A DNA stretch of 64,000 nucleotides, from contig NW_006281101.1 in NCBI RefSeq assembly GCF_000203795.2, positions 1,017,279 through 1,081,278 of the forward strand. The letters run 5' to 3'. The DNA comes from Batrachochytrium dendrobatidis JAM81. Taxonomy: Eukaryota; Chytridiomycota; Chytridiomycetes; Rhizophydiales. The translations under genes were made by a program, and so were the position numbers. Below the pieces are notes generated by a model. That model worked only from the letters and a program-made list of their open reading frames with translations. It was not told the DNA's origin and made no database searches. Every line of letters begins with the position of its first letter. The stretch's first letter is position 1. Shown piece after piece: positions 24,856 to 33,792 of this stretch.

Positions 24856-27328
24856 TGAACCATATCTGATCAGACAGTTATTTTGTGGAATGGAATGTTG
24901 TCTGGAGCAATATACATGTTTGGGAATGTTGCATGTCATTGTTTAAAAAGTCTTGACAACTTCCTTGGTCAGTCTGCAAACACACCGACCATCATATGAT
25001 ACAAACTATAGTTTTGAACTGATGTGTTTAAACCTTGCATTGTTGCGTTTGATTGCATAGTCATACGGTGTACGATCATCACATTCATTCATTGCAATCC
25101 AGACATTGAGTTTACTGTTTGAATATTATCAACAAAAACCTGAACATATTCATTGTTGCTAATCAGTCTGTCACTCGACAGTTGGTTTTTGTACATAATA
25201 TTGTTTTCAAGATCATTGACATTGTTGACTGGTATTTGCGCATGGTAAGATCCACAAGTGTGTTTGCAATGTCTCGTTGTTCAAGTGTTGATGATTACAG
25301 GGTTGTCAGGCCATCAATCAACAATCTGATGACAATATATTATACAAAGTTTTGGCATGAAAGTATAAATCCATACGCAAAAGAACGTGACTTGAATGTC
25401 AAGACCAGCAACAACTGTTTCTGAACAATGACTTCAATAACAGTGTCCAGCAAACCGACACCAATCAAACATGCGACTGTTTATCATGTATTTTGGCAGT
25501 TTAGTGTTGCATTTTGCGTGAATATCGCCTTATTCACGCTATCTTCAACAAACTATCACCAAGTCGTTAAAGCCATATGGTTACAAACAACCATTGTCAA
25601 GGGACAGCAGCTAAGCATAAATGGTTTGTGCGTCTATTTATTTTGACACAAGTCAATGTAACACTGTAAACAATATTCAGGTGCTTGTGACGTGATATTG
25701 GAATAGGGTGATGGACCACGTTAAAACACGACTGAAAACAGCTTGAATAAAAGGGAGGATAAACTGGAAAACGACTATAAAGATATTGATAATCAAAAAC
25801 ACATACTTTATACAATAATCTTTCATCAATATAATACCAGCTGCATCATCGATTGCGAGTTGTACGAACTGATTGATCATACTTTGCATTGCATACTGCT
25901 TTAAATGGTTCTTTTTTTGGTAACAGTTTTAGCTGCAATATCTTGCATCAATGCTCAAACTCTTACAACATCAACACAACCTGCTGCAACATCAACATCA
26001 ACACCACCTGCTACTATTAAAAGTAAATGGTCCGACTATAGACCCATCAAACTCGATCGTGATGCTGGATTGTTTACCTTTTTTCCATATACTCTTGAAC
26101 AACGAAATGTTCTAGTGTCGAATGCCGAAAATGTATTCAAGGCAAGTTGTCATTTCCACCACAACCTGATATCATAACCAACACAATATATTGCAACATA
26201 TTATTAACTGACCAACACATTACAACCGAACTCCAATGATTCAACATGTCCAGGCATGGGTCAATTTTGAATCAAAAATAAAGCATCATGGTCAAGAAGC
26301 AAATCCGTATCCTGCTCTTGAGCATATCCGAAACAATATCAGAACCCTTACTGATAAACAGCTCCAGCTTGGATTATTGGATGTATTCACTCGAGCTCGT
26401 GACGAACATACCATCATGACATTAGCTGGCACTCATCGTTGTTTTTTCGCTACCATAGGAATTTCTTTTCAGTTTATTGATGGTCCAGGCGATATAATCA
26501 AAGATCCAACAATCGTTGTCAGTAAACCCGTCAATCGTGAAATACTGAATCTACTACGTGATACCGCTTATAATCGAATCAATATTGGAGATCGACTTGT
26601 CAGCATTAACGGTCTCACTTTTTACGAATGGAAAGAAAAGCATCGAAATGCCATTGGTGGATCCACCGAGTCTCATAGTCAGCGTCTAGCACTAAGATAT
26701 TTGACCTTCAGATATGGATCTTATACCCCACTTCCCGACGAAGACTCTATCGAGCTTAAACTCAAATCCCATAGCGGCATCATATACGAGGTTAATGTAC
26801 CGTACATGTCTGTATATCAATATACCTGTTGGGAGTACTCTAGTAAACTTTACACACAATTGACAGGCGTGACTCTTGATATACATTTACAAAATACAGT
26901 TGCTGTAAAATCCAATAGTCATGCATTGCCAACTACAACAGTCGATGATCATACCACAAGTTCCCAATCTACCAAGTCATTGCTTACTCCTCGCCGTATT
27001 CGAAAGCGGGATCAAAGCAGTCAATATCAAAACACGGGACGATTGTCAAAACGTGATTTACAGATTACATTTTATCAAACGAGTATACTCGAACTGTCTT
27101 GGACAATTTGGAACCCTGACAGCCAAAACATGGGAATAATCAAACTAACATCATTCAAGTGCACATCCCGCACAACAAACACACGAGATATTCCTGAAGG
27201 AATTCGTGAAGTGAAAAGACTATTGACCACAGTGCTCAAAAAAACCAATTCTATTTTGATCGATGTTCGTGAAGGTGGTGGTGGAAGTATGAGTTTTGCA
27301 AATGCCATTCCACAGCTATTCAAGAGCA
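24856..27328. repeat. Right arm of the inverted duplication
   Basis: This is the reverse complement of 1-2468 with scattered substitutions. The arm enters from the left at TGAACCATATCTGATCAG, crosses the S41 upstream region and runs into the S41 coding exon 2. Its true right end cannot be seen, because the partner continues beyond window base 1. Confidence 0.9.
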
Positions 27329-27969
27329 AGCTTGAGCCATTTCAAGTGAAATATCTCATGAACGACGTCACATACAATATGTTTGTACATCCGCCCATAG
27401 ATTTGAAATCATCTCGCGATGCTTGGTTCAAAACACCAGCCAAAAGCCAGTATTCGGTATTCCATGATTTTTTGGATCCAAGAGCATCCAACATTTACGA
27501 TCAGGTTTATACCAAACCAGTGGGTGTATTTACCAGTGGTGATTGCATGTCTGCATGTGAAATCATGACAGGAACTATGCAGTCGTTTAAAATTGGAACA
27601 GTGTTTGGTGAGGATGTCACAACGGCTGGTTCCGGTGCAAATGTTTGGAGTTTAGATCCAGAACTTATCACTCATGATCCGATAGACTTTAAACCAATGC
27701 CATTCAAAAAAGAGTTGACATCTGATACCAAGGAAATATTTTACAACAAAATGACTGTAGGTCATCGAGCATTTGTTCGTAATGGTGATCATAAAGGACA
27801 GTCAGTTGAAGATATTGGCATTGTATCTGACGTTGTAATCCGACCACGATTGAAAGATATTATCCCTGGTGCAACGGGTAATTCTCGGTATGATTATATT
27901 GCAGATTATTTGATCAAAATTGGCAAAAGATCAGCCAAAACAGTTTGGAATCTTTGGGGAATTCTGTAA
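25905..27969 (+). CDS. Secreted S41-family serine protease, complete copy
   Basis: Exons 25905-26141 and 26254-27969 are joined by a GC-AG intron (GCAAGT donor), giving 650 aa. The signal peptide (residues 1-18, ending INA) is followed by a Thr/Ser/Pro-rich linker. The S41 core has DVREGGGGS at about 416-424, matching the family DVRxNGGG strand, and FTSGDCMSACEIMTG with the likely nucleophile Ser512 and downstream Glu. Two Kex2-like sites, RKR-D (329-332) and KR-D (345-347), bracket a 15-residue segment between the N-terminal PDZ-like half (IGDRLVSINGLTFYEWKE) and the catalytic half, which suggests processing of a proenzyme. Secreted S41 proteases are an expanded family in amphibian-pathogenic chytrids; a role here is inferred only. 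The left-arm copy is a close paralogue. Confidence 0.82.
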
Positions 27970-28020
27970 TGAAACAGTTGATTACTATAAATCGACGAGT
28001 TTACGTTACTTTAGCTATTC

Positions 28021-28120
28021 ACTGCTGTATTCACGTAAAATGAAGTTTGTATTTATCTTGCAACGATCGAGTCGTTGGAATAAACAATGGTTGAATACTT
28101 GTCGTTTTCGTACATAATTG
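28021..28120. repeat. MITE-like fragment H downstream of the S41 gene
   Basis: TGTATTCACGTAAAATGAAG begins at about 28026, followed by TTATCTTGCAACGATCGAGTC and TTGGAATAAACAATGGTTGA, which match the left parts of elements F and K. The copy is truncated at about 28120, just before the third S41-upstream copy begins. Confidence 0.6.
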
Positions 28121-28565
28121 GTTGCTTTTACAATAAACATACTCAGTTATTTATCTGGAATTGATTGGCACACAAACATATTCCTTACTATACTCGAGTC
28201 GTTTATACTGGGCCATGAATCGATAATATCAAACTGTAGTGTAGTTTCAATCTGCGTGTCGTTGTTGAATGGTTGATGAACCATATCTGATCAGACAGTT
28301 ATTTTGTGGAATGGAATGTTGTCTGGAGCAATATACGTGCTTGGGAATGTTGCATGTCATTGTTTAAAAAGTCTTGACAACTTCCTTGGTCAGTTTGGAG
28401 TAGTATAGAAAGAGCACCAAATGATACCGTTTTATTTAAAGTTTGTAGGAAAATTCATACAAACTTTGGCTCTATTTCATTGTAAATAATTTGAATGGTA
28501 AATATAGTTTTTCATAAATTTGTTATATTTTGTCATTTTTGTGTCTTTAGTTTTATTCCACAAAA

Positions 28566-29147
28566 ATGACAAAACTTTGGGTGAAGCTTAAGCCAAACAA
28601 CGCTGTCAAAGTCTACTGAAGACTGCGCAAATGTCGACGACTTTAAAGAAGCTTTCAACAAGAAGCTTTCACGCGACTTTGACTCTTATGACGCTGCTCA
28701 ACTCTCACTCTCGCTGACTGATGGTGGTGAAGCTTTGCAGCCATACGACCCAGTTCCAGCTCAAAATACTGGAGATCATCCACTCTTGATCACTATTACA
28801 GGAGTTTCTGCTGCTTCCCCAACTCAACTTGTCATCCCATCATCTACGGATAACACAAGTGGAAATTTTACTGCCACTCACAGTCCTTTGGTTGGTAAGG
28901 TGCTTTCAGTTTCCATCAATCAAAACAAATTGATAAAGTACCTTACACCTGTTGGCAGCTCTCCTACAACTCCAATGGGAAATCCNNNNNNNNNNNNNNN
29001 NNNNNNNNNNNNNNNNNNNNNNNNNNNNNNNNNNNNNNNNNNNNNNNNNNNNNNNNNNNNNNNNNNNNNNNNNNNNNNNNNNNNNGGGAAAAAAATTTTT
29101 GTCGCTTCATTACTGGATTCGACGGAAAACCTTTGAACGAAGTGATA
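28566..29147 (+). pseudogene. Crinkler (CRN)-like effector header, broken, left arm
   Basis: The start MTKLWVKLKPNNAVKV and the following ubiquitin-like pattern (NVDDFKEAF, then LSLSLTDGGEAL) resemble the N-terminal header of Crinkler-type proteins found in oomycetes and Batrachochytrium. A two-base deletion relative to the right-arm copy shifts the frame and gives a TGA at 28617-28619, after 17 codons. The N gap 28986-29085 removes part of the body. No C-terminal effector domain is seen. Family assignment is from pattern memory of the header, so it is moderate. Confidence 0.55.
28986..29085. other. Assembly gap of 100 N
   Basis: Exactly 100 undetermined bases lie within the left arm of the palindrome. 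By comparison with the right arm (about 29230-29378), roughly 120-150 bases would be expected here, so 100 is a placeholder. Open reading frames drawn across it have no meaning. Confidence 0.98.
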
Positions 29148-29186
29148 TCTGAAGAAGAATTTAAGCGAGTCATGCCGATTCGATCA

Positions 29187-29797
29187 TCACTTCGTTCAAA
29201 GGTTTTCCATCAAGTCCAGTAATTAACACAATTGTTATAGGTGGAGACTCTTCGATATCAGTCCAATCGTAGTCACGTTGAATATCAATAACAATGGAGT
29301 CTTGCTGTGGTGTTCTTCCAAAACATGAGCTGCTCCAATTCCAAACCCAGTGTAGATAGTTCGATGGGTGTAGAGGGATTTCCCATTGGAGTTGTAGGAG
29401 AGCTGCCAACAGGTGTAAGGTACTTTATCAATTTGTTTTGATTGATGGAAACTGAAAGCACCTTACCAACCAAAGGACTGTGAGTGGCAGTAAAATTTCC
29501 ACTTGTGTTATCCGTAGATGATGGGATGACAAGTTGAGTTGGGGAAGCAGCAGAAACTCCTGTAATAGTGATCAAGAGTGGATGATCTCCAGTATTTTGA
29601 GCTGGGACTGGGTCGTATGGCTACAAAGCTTCACCACCATCAGTCAGCGAGAGTGAGAGTTGAGCAGCGTCATAAGAGTCAAAGTCGCGTGAAAGCTTCT
29701 TGTTGAAAGCTTCTTTAAAGTCGTCGACGTTTGCGCAGTCTTCAGTAGAGACTTTGACAGCATTGTTTGGCTTAAGCTTCACCCAAAGTTTTGTCAT
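29187..29797 (-). pseudogene. Crinkler (CRN)-like effector header, broken, right arm
   Basis: This is the inverted partner of the left-arm header, starting at ATG 29797. It lacks the two-base deletion of the left copy but carries a nonsense TAG at 29623-29621, where the left copy has CAG. A further frame change separates the part ending near 29285 from the continuation read in another frame toward 29187. It also ends without a C-terminal domain. The two copies are therefore broken at different points. A header-only relic is the best description. Confidence 0.55.
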
Positions 29798-30614
29798 TTT
29801 CGTGGAATAAAACTAAAGACACGAAAATGACAAAATATAACAAATTTATGAAAAACTATATTTACCATTCAAATTATTTACAATGAAATAGAGCCAGAGT
29901 TTGTATGAATTTTCCTACAAACTTTAAATAAAACGGTATCATTTGGTGCTCTTTCTATACTACTGTTGGCAAACACACCAACCATCATATGATACAAACT
30001 ATAGTTTTGAACTGATGTGTTTAAACCTTGCATTGTTGCGTTTGATTGCATAGTCATACGGTGTACGATCATCACATTCATTCATTGCAATTCAGACATT
30101 GAGTTTACTGTTTGAATATTATCAACAAAAGCCTGGACATATTCATTGTTGCCAATCTGTCTGTCACTCAACAGTTGGTTTTTGTACATAATATTGTTTT
30201 CAAGATCATTGACATTGTTGACTGGTATTTGCGCATGGTAAGATCCACAAGTGTGTTTGCAATGTCTCGTTGTTCAAGTGTTGATGATTACAGGGTTGTC
30301 AGGCCATCAATCAACAATCTGATGACAATATATTATACAAAGTTTTGGCATGAAAGTATAAATCCATACGCAAAAGAACGTGACTTGAATGTCAAGACCA
30401 GCAACAACTGTTTCTGAACAATGATTTCAATGACAGTGTCCAGAAAACCGACACCAATCAAACATGCGACTGTTTATCATGTAGTTTACATAAATACGGC
30501 ATTGAGTAGTTGTTGGATTGAATTCAAGTCGAGAAAATCGTGACTGGATGCTACAAACTGCCCAAAACCTCGACTATCCAATTTATCAAGTTTATTATTT
30601 ATAGCAAGGACCAC

Positions 30615-31880
30615 ATGTCTTTACATCTAGTTGTTTTACACCATGGACTGTGGGGAAACCCCAACCATATGGATCCCATTATTAATGCTATTAGGAAACA
30701 CTCTTCCAGTACAGATGTTTTGCCTGGGAATGCCATCAACAGTCCTAAATCAAAGGAGCCAGAAGCATTGTCCAAGCCTTCTGAAGTTGCCGAGTCGGAT
30801 CCATTGAAAGCCTCCGACTTGGTATTTCTCAATATCGACTCTTCAGTTGGCATGTATACTTACGATGGTATCGATGTTTGTGGTGACCGAGGCCTTGTTA
30901 GTGTCATGGCTGTTTTAGAGCAGCATGAAGGGAGAATTGACCGAATATCATTCATTGGATACTCTCTTGGAGGCCTTATCAATCGATACATGATTGGCAA
31001 GCTATACTCTACAAAGATATTTGATAAAGTGCGTCCTGTCAACTTTATTACTCTTGCAACTCCACATTTGGGAACTAGCCATCCTCAATCGTCTATTATG
31101 GGACGAGGGTTTAATTATTTCCAGCAGGTCGTCCTTGTGCGTGTTGGTCAACAGCTTAGCCTTGCGGATAAATTTCTAAACGGCATTCCATTGCTACTAC
31201 TCTTGTCAGATCCCAGTTTATGTTTTTTCAAGGCATTGGCCTTGTTTCAAAAACGATCTGTATTTTCAAACATCAGGAACGATCTCACAGTTAGATACAC
31301 CACTGCTGCGATTGCCTCGAGCAATCCCTTTAGAAGGTTCAAGCCCATCAAAGTAGACCCAAAACAATACCCTGCCATCGTGCAGCCATCAGAAACTGAT
31401 CCTCCGGAAAAGGAAACTTGGAAATGGAGCGAGATCCGCATCTTGAGCGTTTTTGTTGTTCTATCTCCTATTATTGTTCCAATTTGGTTGATTATTCTTT
31501 CCATCTCGCTTTCTGTGTTGTCCATCAAGGCACGGATTCGTAAAAAACACTTTGTGGAAGATGTGCAATGGATATCATCCGAGCATGATTCAACTCAGTC
31601 ATCAGAAGCTATAGAACTGCAGCATGCATGCAGTGAAGCAGACAAGGCTCAGCCAAACTCCGAGTTGCTTTCAACGCACACTGCACATGAGCTTGCTGAG
31701 CTCTCTTTAAAAAAGAAACGCGAGTGGATGGTGCACACGCTCAACACTCTTGTTTGGGAAAAGGTTAATGTCTGCATTTATTTCAACAATGCTCATGCAG
31801 CAATTGTTATGAGACGAGGTGGAGTGCATAACGAACATATTTTAATTTATTTGGCAAAACAAGTATTTGTAACCAAATAA
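30615..31880 (+). CDS. DUF676 putative serine lipase/esterase (ROG1/FAM135-like)
   Basis: A single exon of 421 aa. ATG 30615 begins MSLHLVVLHHGLWGNPNH, the standard N-terminus of this alpha/beta hydrolase family (HGLWG oxyanion loop). The nucleophile elbow is GYSLGG with Ser117, preceded by ISFI and followed by NRYMIG. FITLATPHLGTSHP follows, then RNDLTVRYTTAAI supplying the likely acidic residue and NNAHAAIV supplying the likely His near the C-terminus. One strong membrane segment lies at about 276-304, after the catalytic Asp, as in yeast YOR059C/ROG1-like proteins that act on lipid droplets or membranes. It begins 130 bases after the repeat-rich S41/Crinkler region and is the first single-copy gene on its right side. 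Confidence 0.82.
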   Translation: MSLHLVVLHHGLWGNPNHMDPIINAIRKHSSSTDVLPGNAINSPKSKEPEALSKPSEVAESDPLKASDLVFLNIDSSVGMYTYDGIDVCGDRGLVSVMAVLEQHEGRIDRISFIGYSLGGLINRYMIGKLYSTKIFDKVRPVNFITLATPHLGTSHPQSSIMGRGFNYFQQVVLVRVGQQLSLADKFLNGIPLLLLLSDPSLCFFKALALFQKRSVFSNIRNDLTVRYTTAAIASSNPFRRFKPIKVDPKQYPAIVQPSETDPPEKETWKWSEIRILSVFVVLSPIIVPIWLIILSISLSVLSIKARIRKKHFVEDVQWISSEHDSTQSSEAIELQHACSEADKAQPNSELLSTHTAHELAELSLKKKREWMVHTLNTLVWEKVNVCIYFNNAHAAIVMRRGGVHNEHILIYLAKQVFVTK

Positions 31881-32025
31881 ACCATATAAAAATAAGTATT
31901 TTTACTGATCATTTGATCCGCTAGATAGTGGTAGATTTCTATAGTGACGGCTCATTTAGAGAGTTGGCGAATGCATACTTGAATACTAGGGATGCTGAGA
32001 ATAGCAACACTTGACTAAAATACAG

Positions 32026-32620
32026 TTACATCCATCCAAACAGTTGAGGTTGAGAGTGTGCGATTTGGACCATCTTGTCATATGCATCGGCATCTGGATC
32101 GTGACAATGCATTGTTAGTTTTATTTCAACATTATGGCAGAGTTGAGTCTCGACAAGAATATATCTTTAACCATCCAAGCAAGACAGCAGCTGGAATCAG
32201 TAAACTTGCCATAATTTTCGTCAAACATGCATGATGAGATCTCTGTGACACTCATGTCTGCTTCGACTCGTCCGAGAATTTCAACAACACCCTGTCGAAC
32301 AGTTGATCCCTTTACAAAAACAAATCAGTGATTTTAATTAGAGTTGCAGTGTGTAGAGTGGGAATACCTGTACAAGAAGGATATTGACTTGGCCCTTGTC
32401 AGATGCTTCTAGGATGGCTTGCTGTGCATTCAACTAGGAATCGACAAGAATACAATCAAACTAGACATTGTCAGTCAACCCAAACGTCTTTAGATTGCTA
32501 GTAGAGTACAAGTAGTGCAGGACTGACCAAAGAGATTCTCCCAACAAGACGAACGGTGCGACCAACATTTTTGTGAAGCATGGATGAGTTGATGCGTGGA
32601 GTCTCGCTGCCTTTGGACAT
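32026..32620 (-). CDS. RFA3: Replication protein A 14 kDa subunit (RPA3)
   Basis: Exons 32620-32528, 32433-32368, 32309-32210 and 32093-32026 give 108 aa. The OB-fold pattern matches RPA3: TPRINSSMLHKNVGRTVRLVGRI, then a short strand pair, VVEILGRV, and a C-terminal helix DAYDKMVQIAHSQPQLF equivalent to the trimerisation helix. The third intron (32209-32094) has a GC donor (GCAAGT) and an AG acceptor. Skipping this splice would replace the helix with an unrelated 30-residue tail, so the GC-AG model is preferred. RPA3 is the smallest subunit of the heterotrimer that coats single-stranded DNA. Its stop codon is 145 bases from that of the lipase (convergent). Confidence 0.82.
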
Positions 32621-32853
32621 GCTTGATGTTGAATGTTGGAAAAGGAAAATAATTCAAAACGATTGCAGTAAATCAATGTCCAACACAAAGTGTCATGACC
32701 AGTCTTGAACAGAAACAAGACATTCCATTCAAAACCTTATTCTGGTGTAGAATCGTATGAATTGATTACATGATCGTTACAGATTCAATTATAATTCTCA
32801 AGTATCGGTTCCAATACTTGATGTGATGGACTCGAATTCCGCCTCAAATTTCT

Positions 32854-32860
32854 TATAAAT
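32854..32860 (+). promoter_or_regulatory. TATA-like box upstream of the TMEM256 homologue
   Basis: TATAAAT at 32854-32860 lies 46 bases before the ATG at 32906, within the 285-base divergent region shared with RPA3. Confidence 0.4.
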
Positions 32861-32905
32861 AGACTCGTGTGAACTCGTCTCAACCAGATAGTTTCATCCA
32901 TTGTC

Positions 32906-33386
32906 ATGATTGCCTCGAGTTCTGCTAATTTGTTTTGGCGTGTTGGAAGTCTGTTGGGTGCTACCGGTGTAGTATGTGGAGCATTCGGTGCTCATGGTCT
33001 CAAGGTACATTCTTATTCTGTTGTACGTTGGTTATATCACTATATTTGGCTTGAGTTAATCTCGATCCTTCAACACAACCGTCTCTTAGAAAATGCTGTT
33101 AAAAGATCCAGACTCCCAGAAACTGATCGAAAGCTGGAAAACAGCTTCTCAGTATCAGATAGGCCATGCAATGGTTCTACTGGCTACCTCTATCCGAATG
33201 AGACAGGTTCCAAATGCAAGTTCCTTGGCTGGATGGCTGTTTGTAACTGGTATTGTTGGATTCTCTGGATCGATTTACTGTCTAGTCATGGATCGTAAAA
33301 AGCGAATATCAAAGGTTCTTGGGCCAGTTACTCCTATTGGTGGAATGTTTTTGATTGCTGGTTGGGCTGCTCTTGCATTCATGTAA
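32906..33386 (+). CDS. TMEM256/DUF423 small membrane protein
   Basis: Exons 32906-33004 and 33090-33386 give 131 aa. The N-terminus FWRVGSLLGATGVVCGAFGAHGLK is the DUF423 signature. Further hydrophobic segments are HAMVLLATS, SLAGWLFVTGIVGFSGSIYCLVM and GPVTPIGGMFLIAGWAALAFM, making about four membrane helices, the normal number and length for the family. The end GxxTPIGGxxFIxGW is also diagnostic. Function is unknown in the family; human TMEM256 has been found in mitochondria and membranes. The donor GTACATT joins in phase 0. It is divergent from RPA3. Confidence 0.88.
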
Positions 33387-33514
33387 TACACTCGATTATT
33401 CCATACTGAATTCAGTTATGGAATATGTCTTTACCATAATATGGGTTTGATCTACAGGGTATTTGACAGATCTGAGCATTCATCACTTTTAATCGACCAA
33501 ATAAATGATTGATG

Positions 33515-33775
33515 GTTGACATGAGCACAACAGTTGCACTTTTGAAATATGTCATCATTATTTTTTGGACTAGAACGTAAATAACTCAATCTCTGAATTA
33601 CACGGACGAAATCTGATGATCGTACAATGTAGGGTTATGTCAAAGATGTTTTAAACCAGTTGGTTTGTAATAGAAAATCAAGTCAGTCAATCATTATTTC
33701 AAAGCAACATTGAAAATCAGTCCAAGATAAATACAGAAAAGTGTTTCATTTTACGTGAATACGAATATAACTCGA
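33515..33775. repeat. MITE-like element I
   Basis: The right end reads TTTCATTTTACGTGAATACG at about 33741-33760. Read in reverse it matches element F over most of its length (GATCGTACAATGTAGGGTTATG; CAGTTGGTTTGTAATAGAAA). It lies in the convergent space between TMEM256 and the golgin. Confidence 0.8.
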
Positions 33776-33792
33776 GCACAGATCTGAATCGC

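Larger units (their letters stand above)
28399..29964. mobile_element. Palindromic insertion made of two inverted Crinkler-like headers
   Basis: The two halves are inverted copies. The outer ends are AGTAGTATAGAAAGAGCACC (28399) and its complement ending at 29964. The left arm runs to about 29147 and the right arm starts at about 29187, with a roughly 40-base centre. The unit contains about 165 bases of shared 5' flank plus the coding header. A 100-N gap lies in the left arm. The insertion interrupts the third S41-upstream repeat, so it is younger than that duplication. No transposase is present; whether it moved as a unit or arose by fold-back during repair or assembly is open. Confidence 0.7.
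28139..30482 (+). repeat. Third copy of the S41 upstream region, interrupted
   Basis: 28139-28390 repeats 24719-24970, and 29970-30482 repeats 24977-25489, with only a few substitutions. No S41 coding sequence follows: homology breaks at 30482, where GTAGTTTACATAAATACGGC replaces the sequence seen at 25490. The copy is split by the palindromic Crinkler-like cassette at about 28399-29964. The split falls at the site that reads TTGGTCAGTCTGCAAACAC in the uninterrupted copy. Confidence 0.85.

Noticed and set aside
25119..25424. About 100-residue open frame present in all three S41-upstream copies (also 1969-2205 minus and 30112-30417)
   Set aside because: It begins at a non-ATG codon, has no family similarity or splice link to the S41 gene, and its sameness in all copies is explained by recent duplication of the DNA.
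28735..29136. Open frame across the N gap
   Set aside because: It is formed by translating unknown bases; only the flanking Crinkler-like fragments are real sequence.
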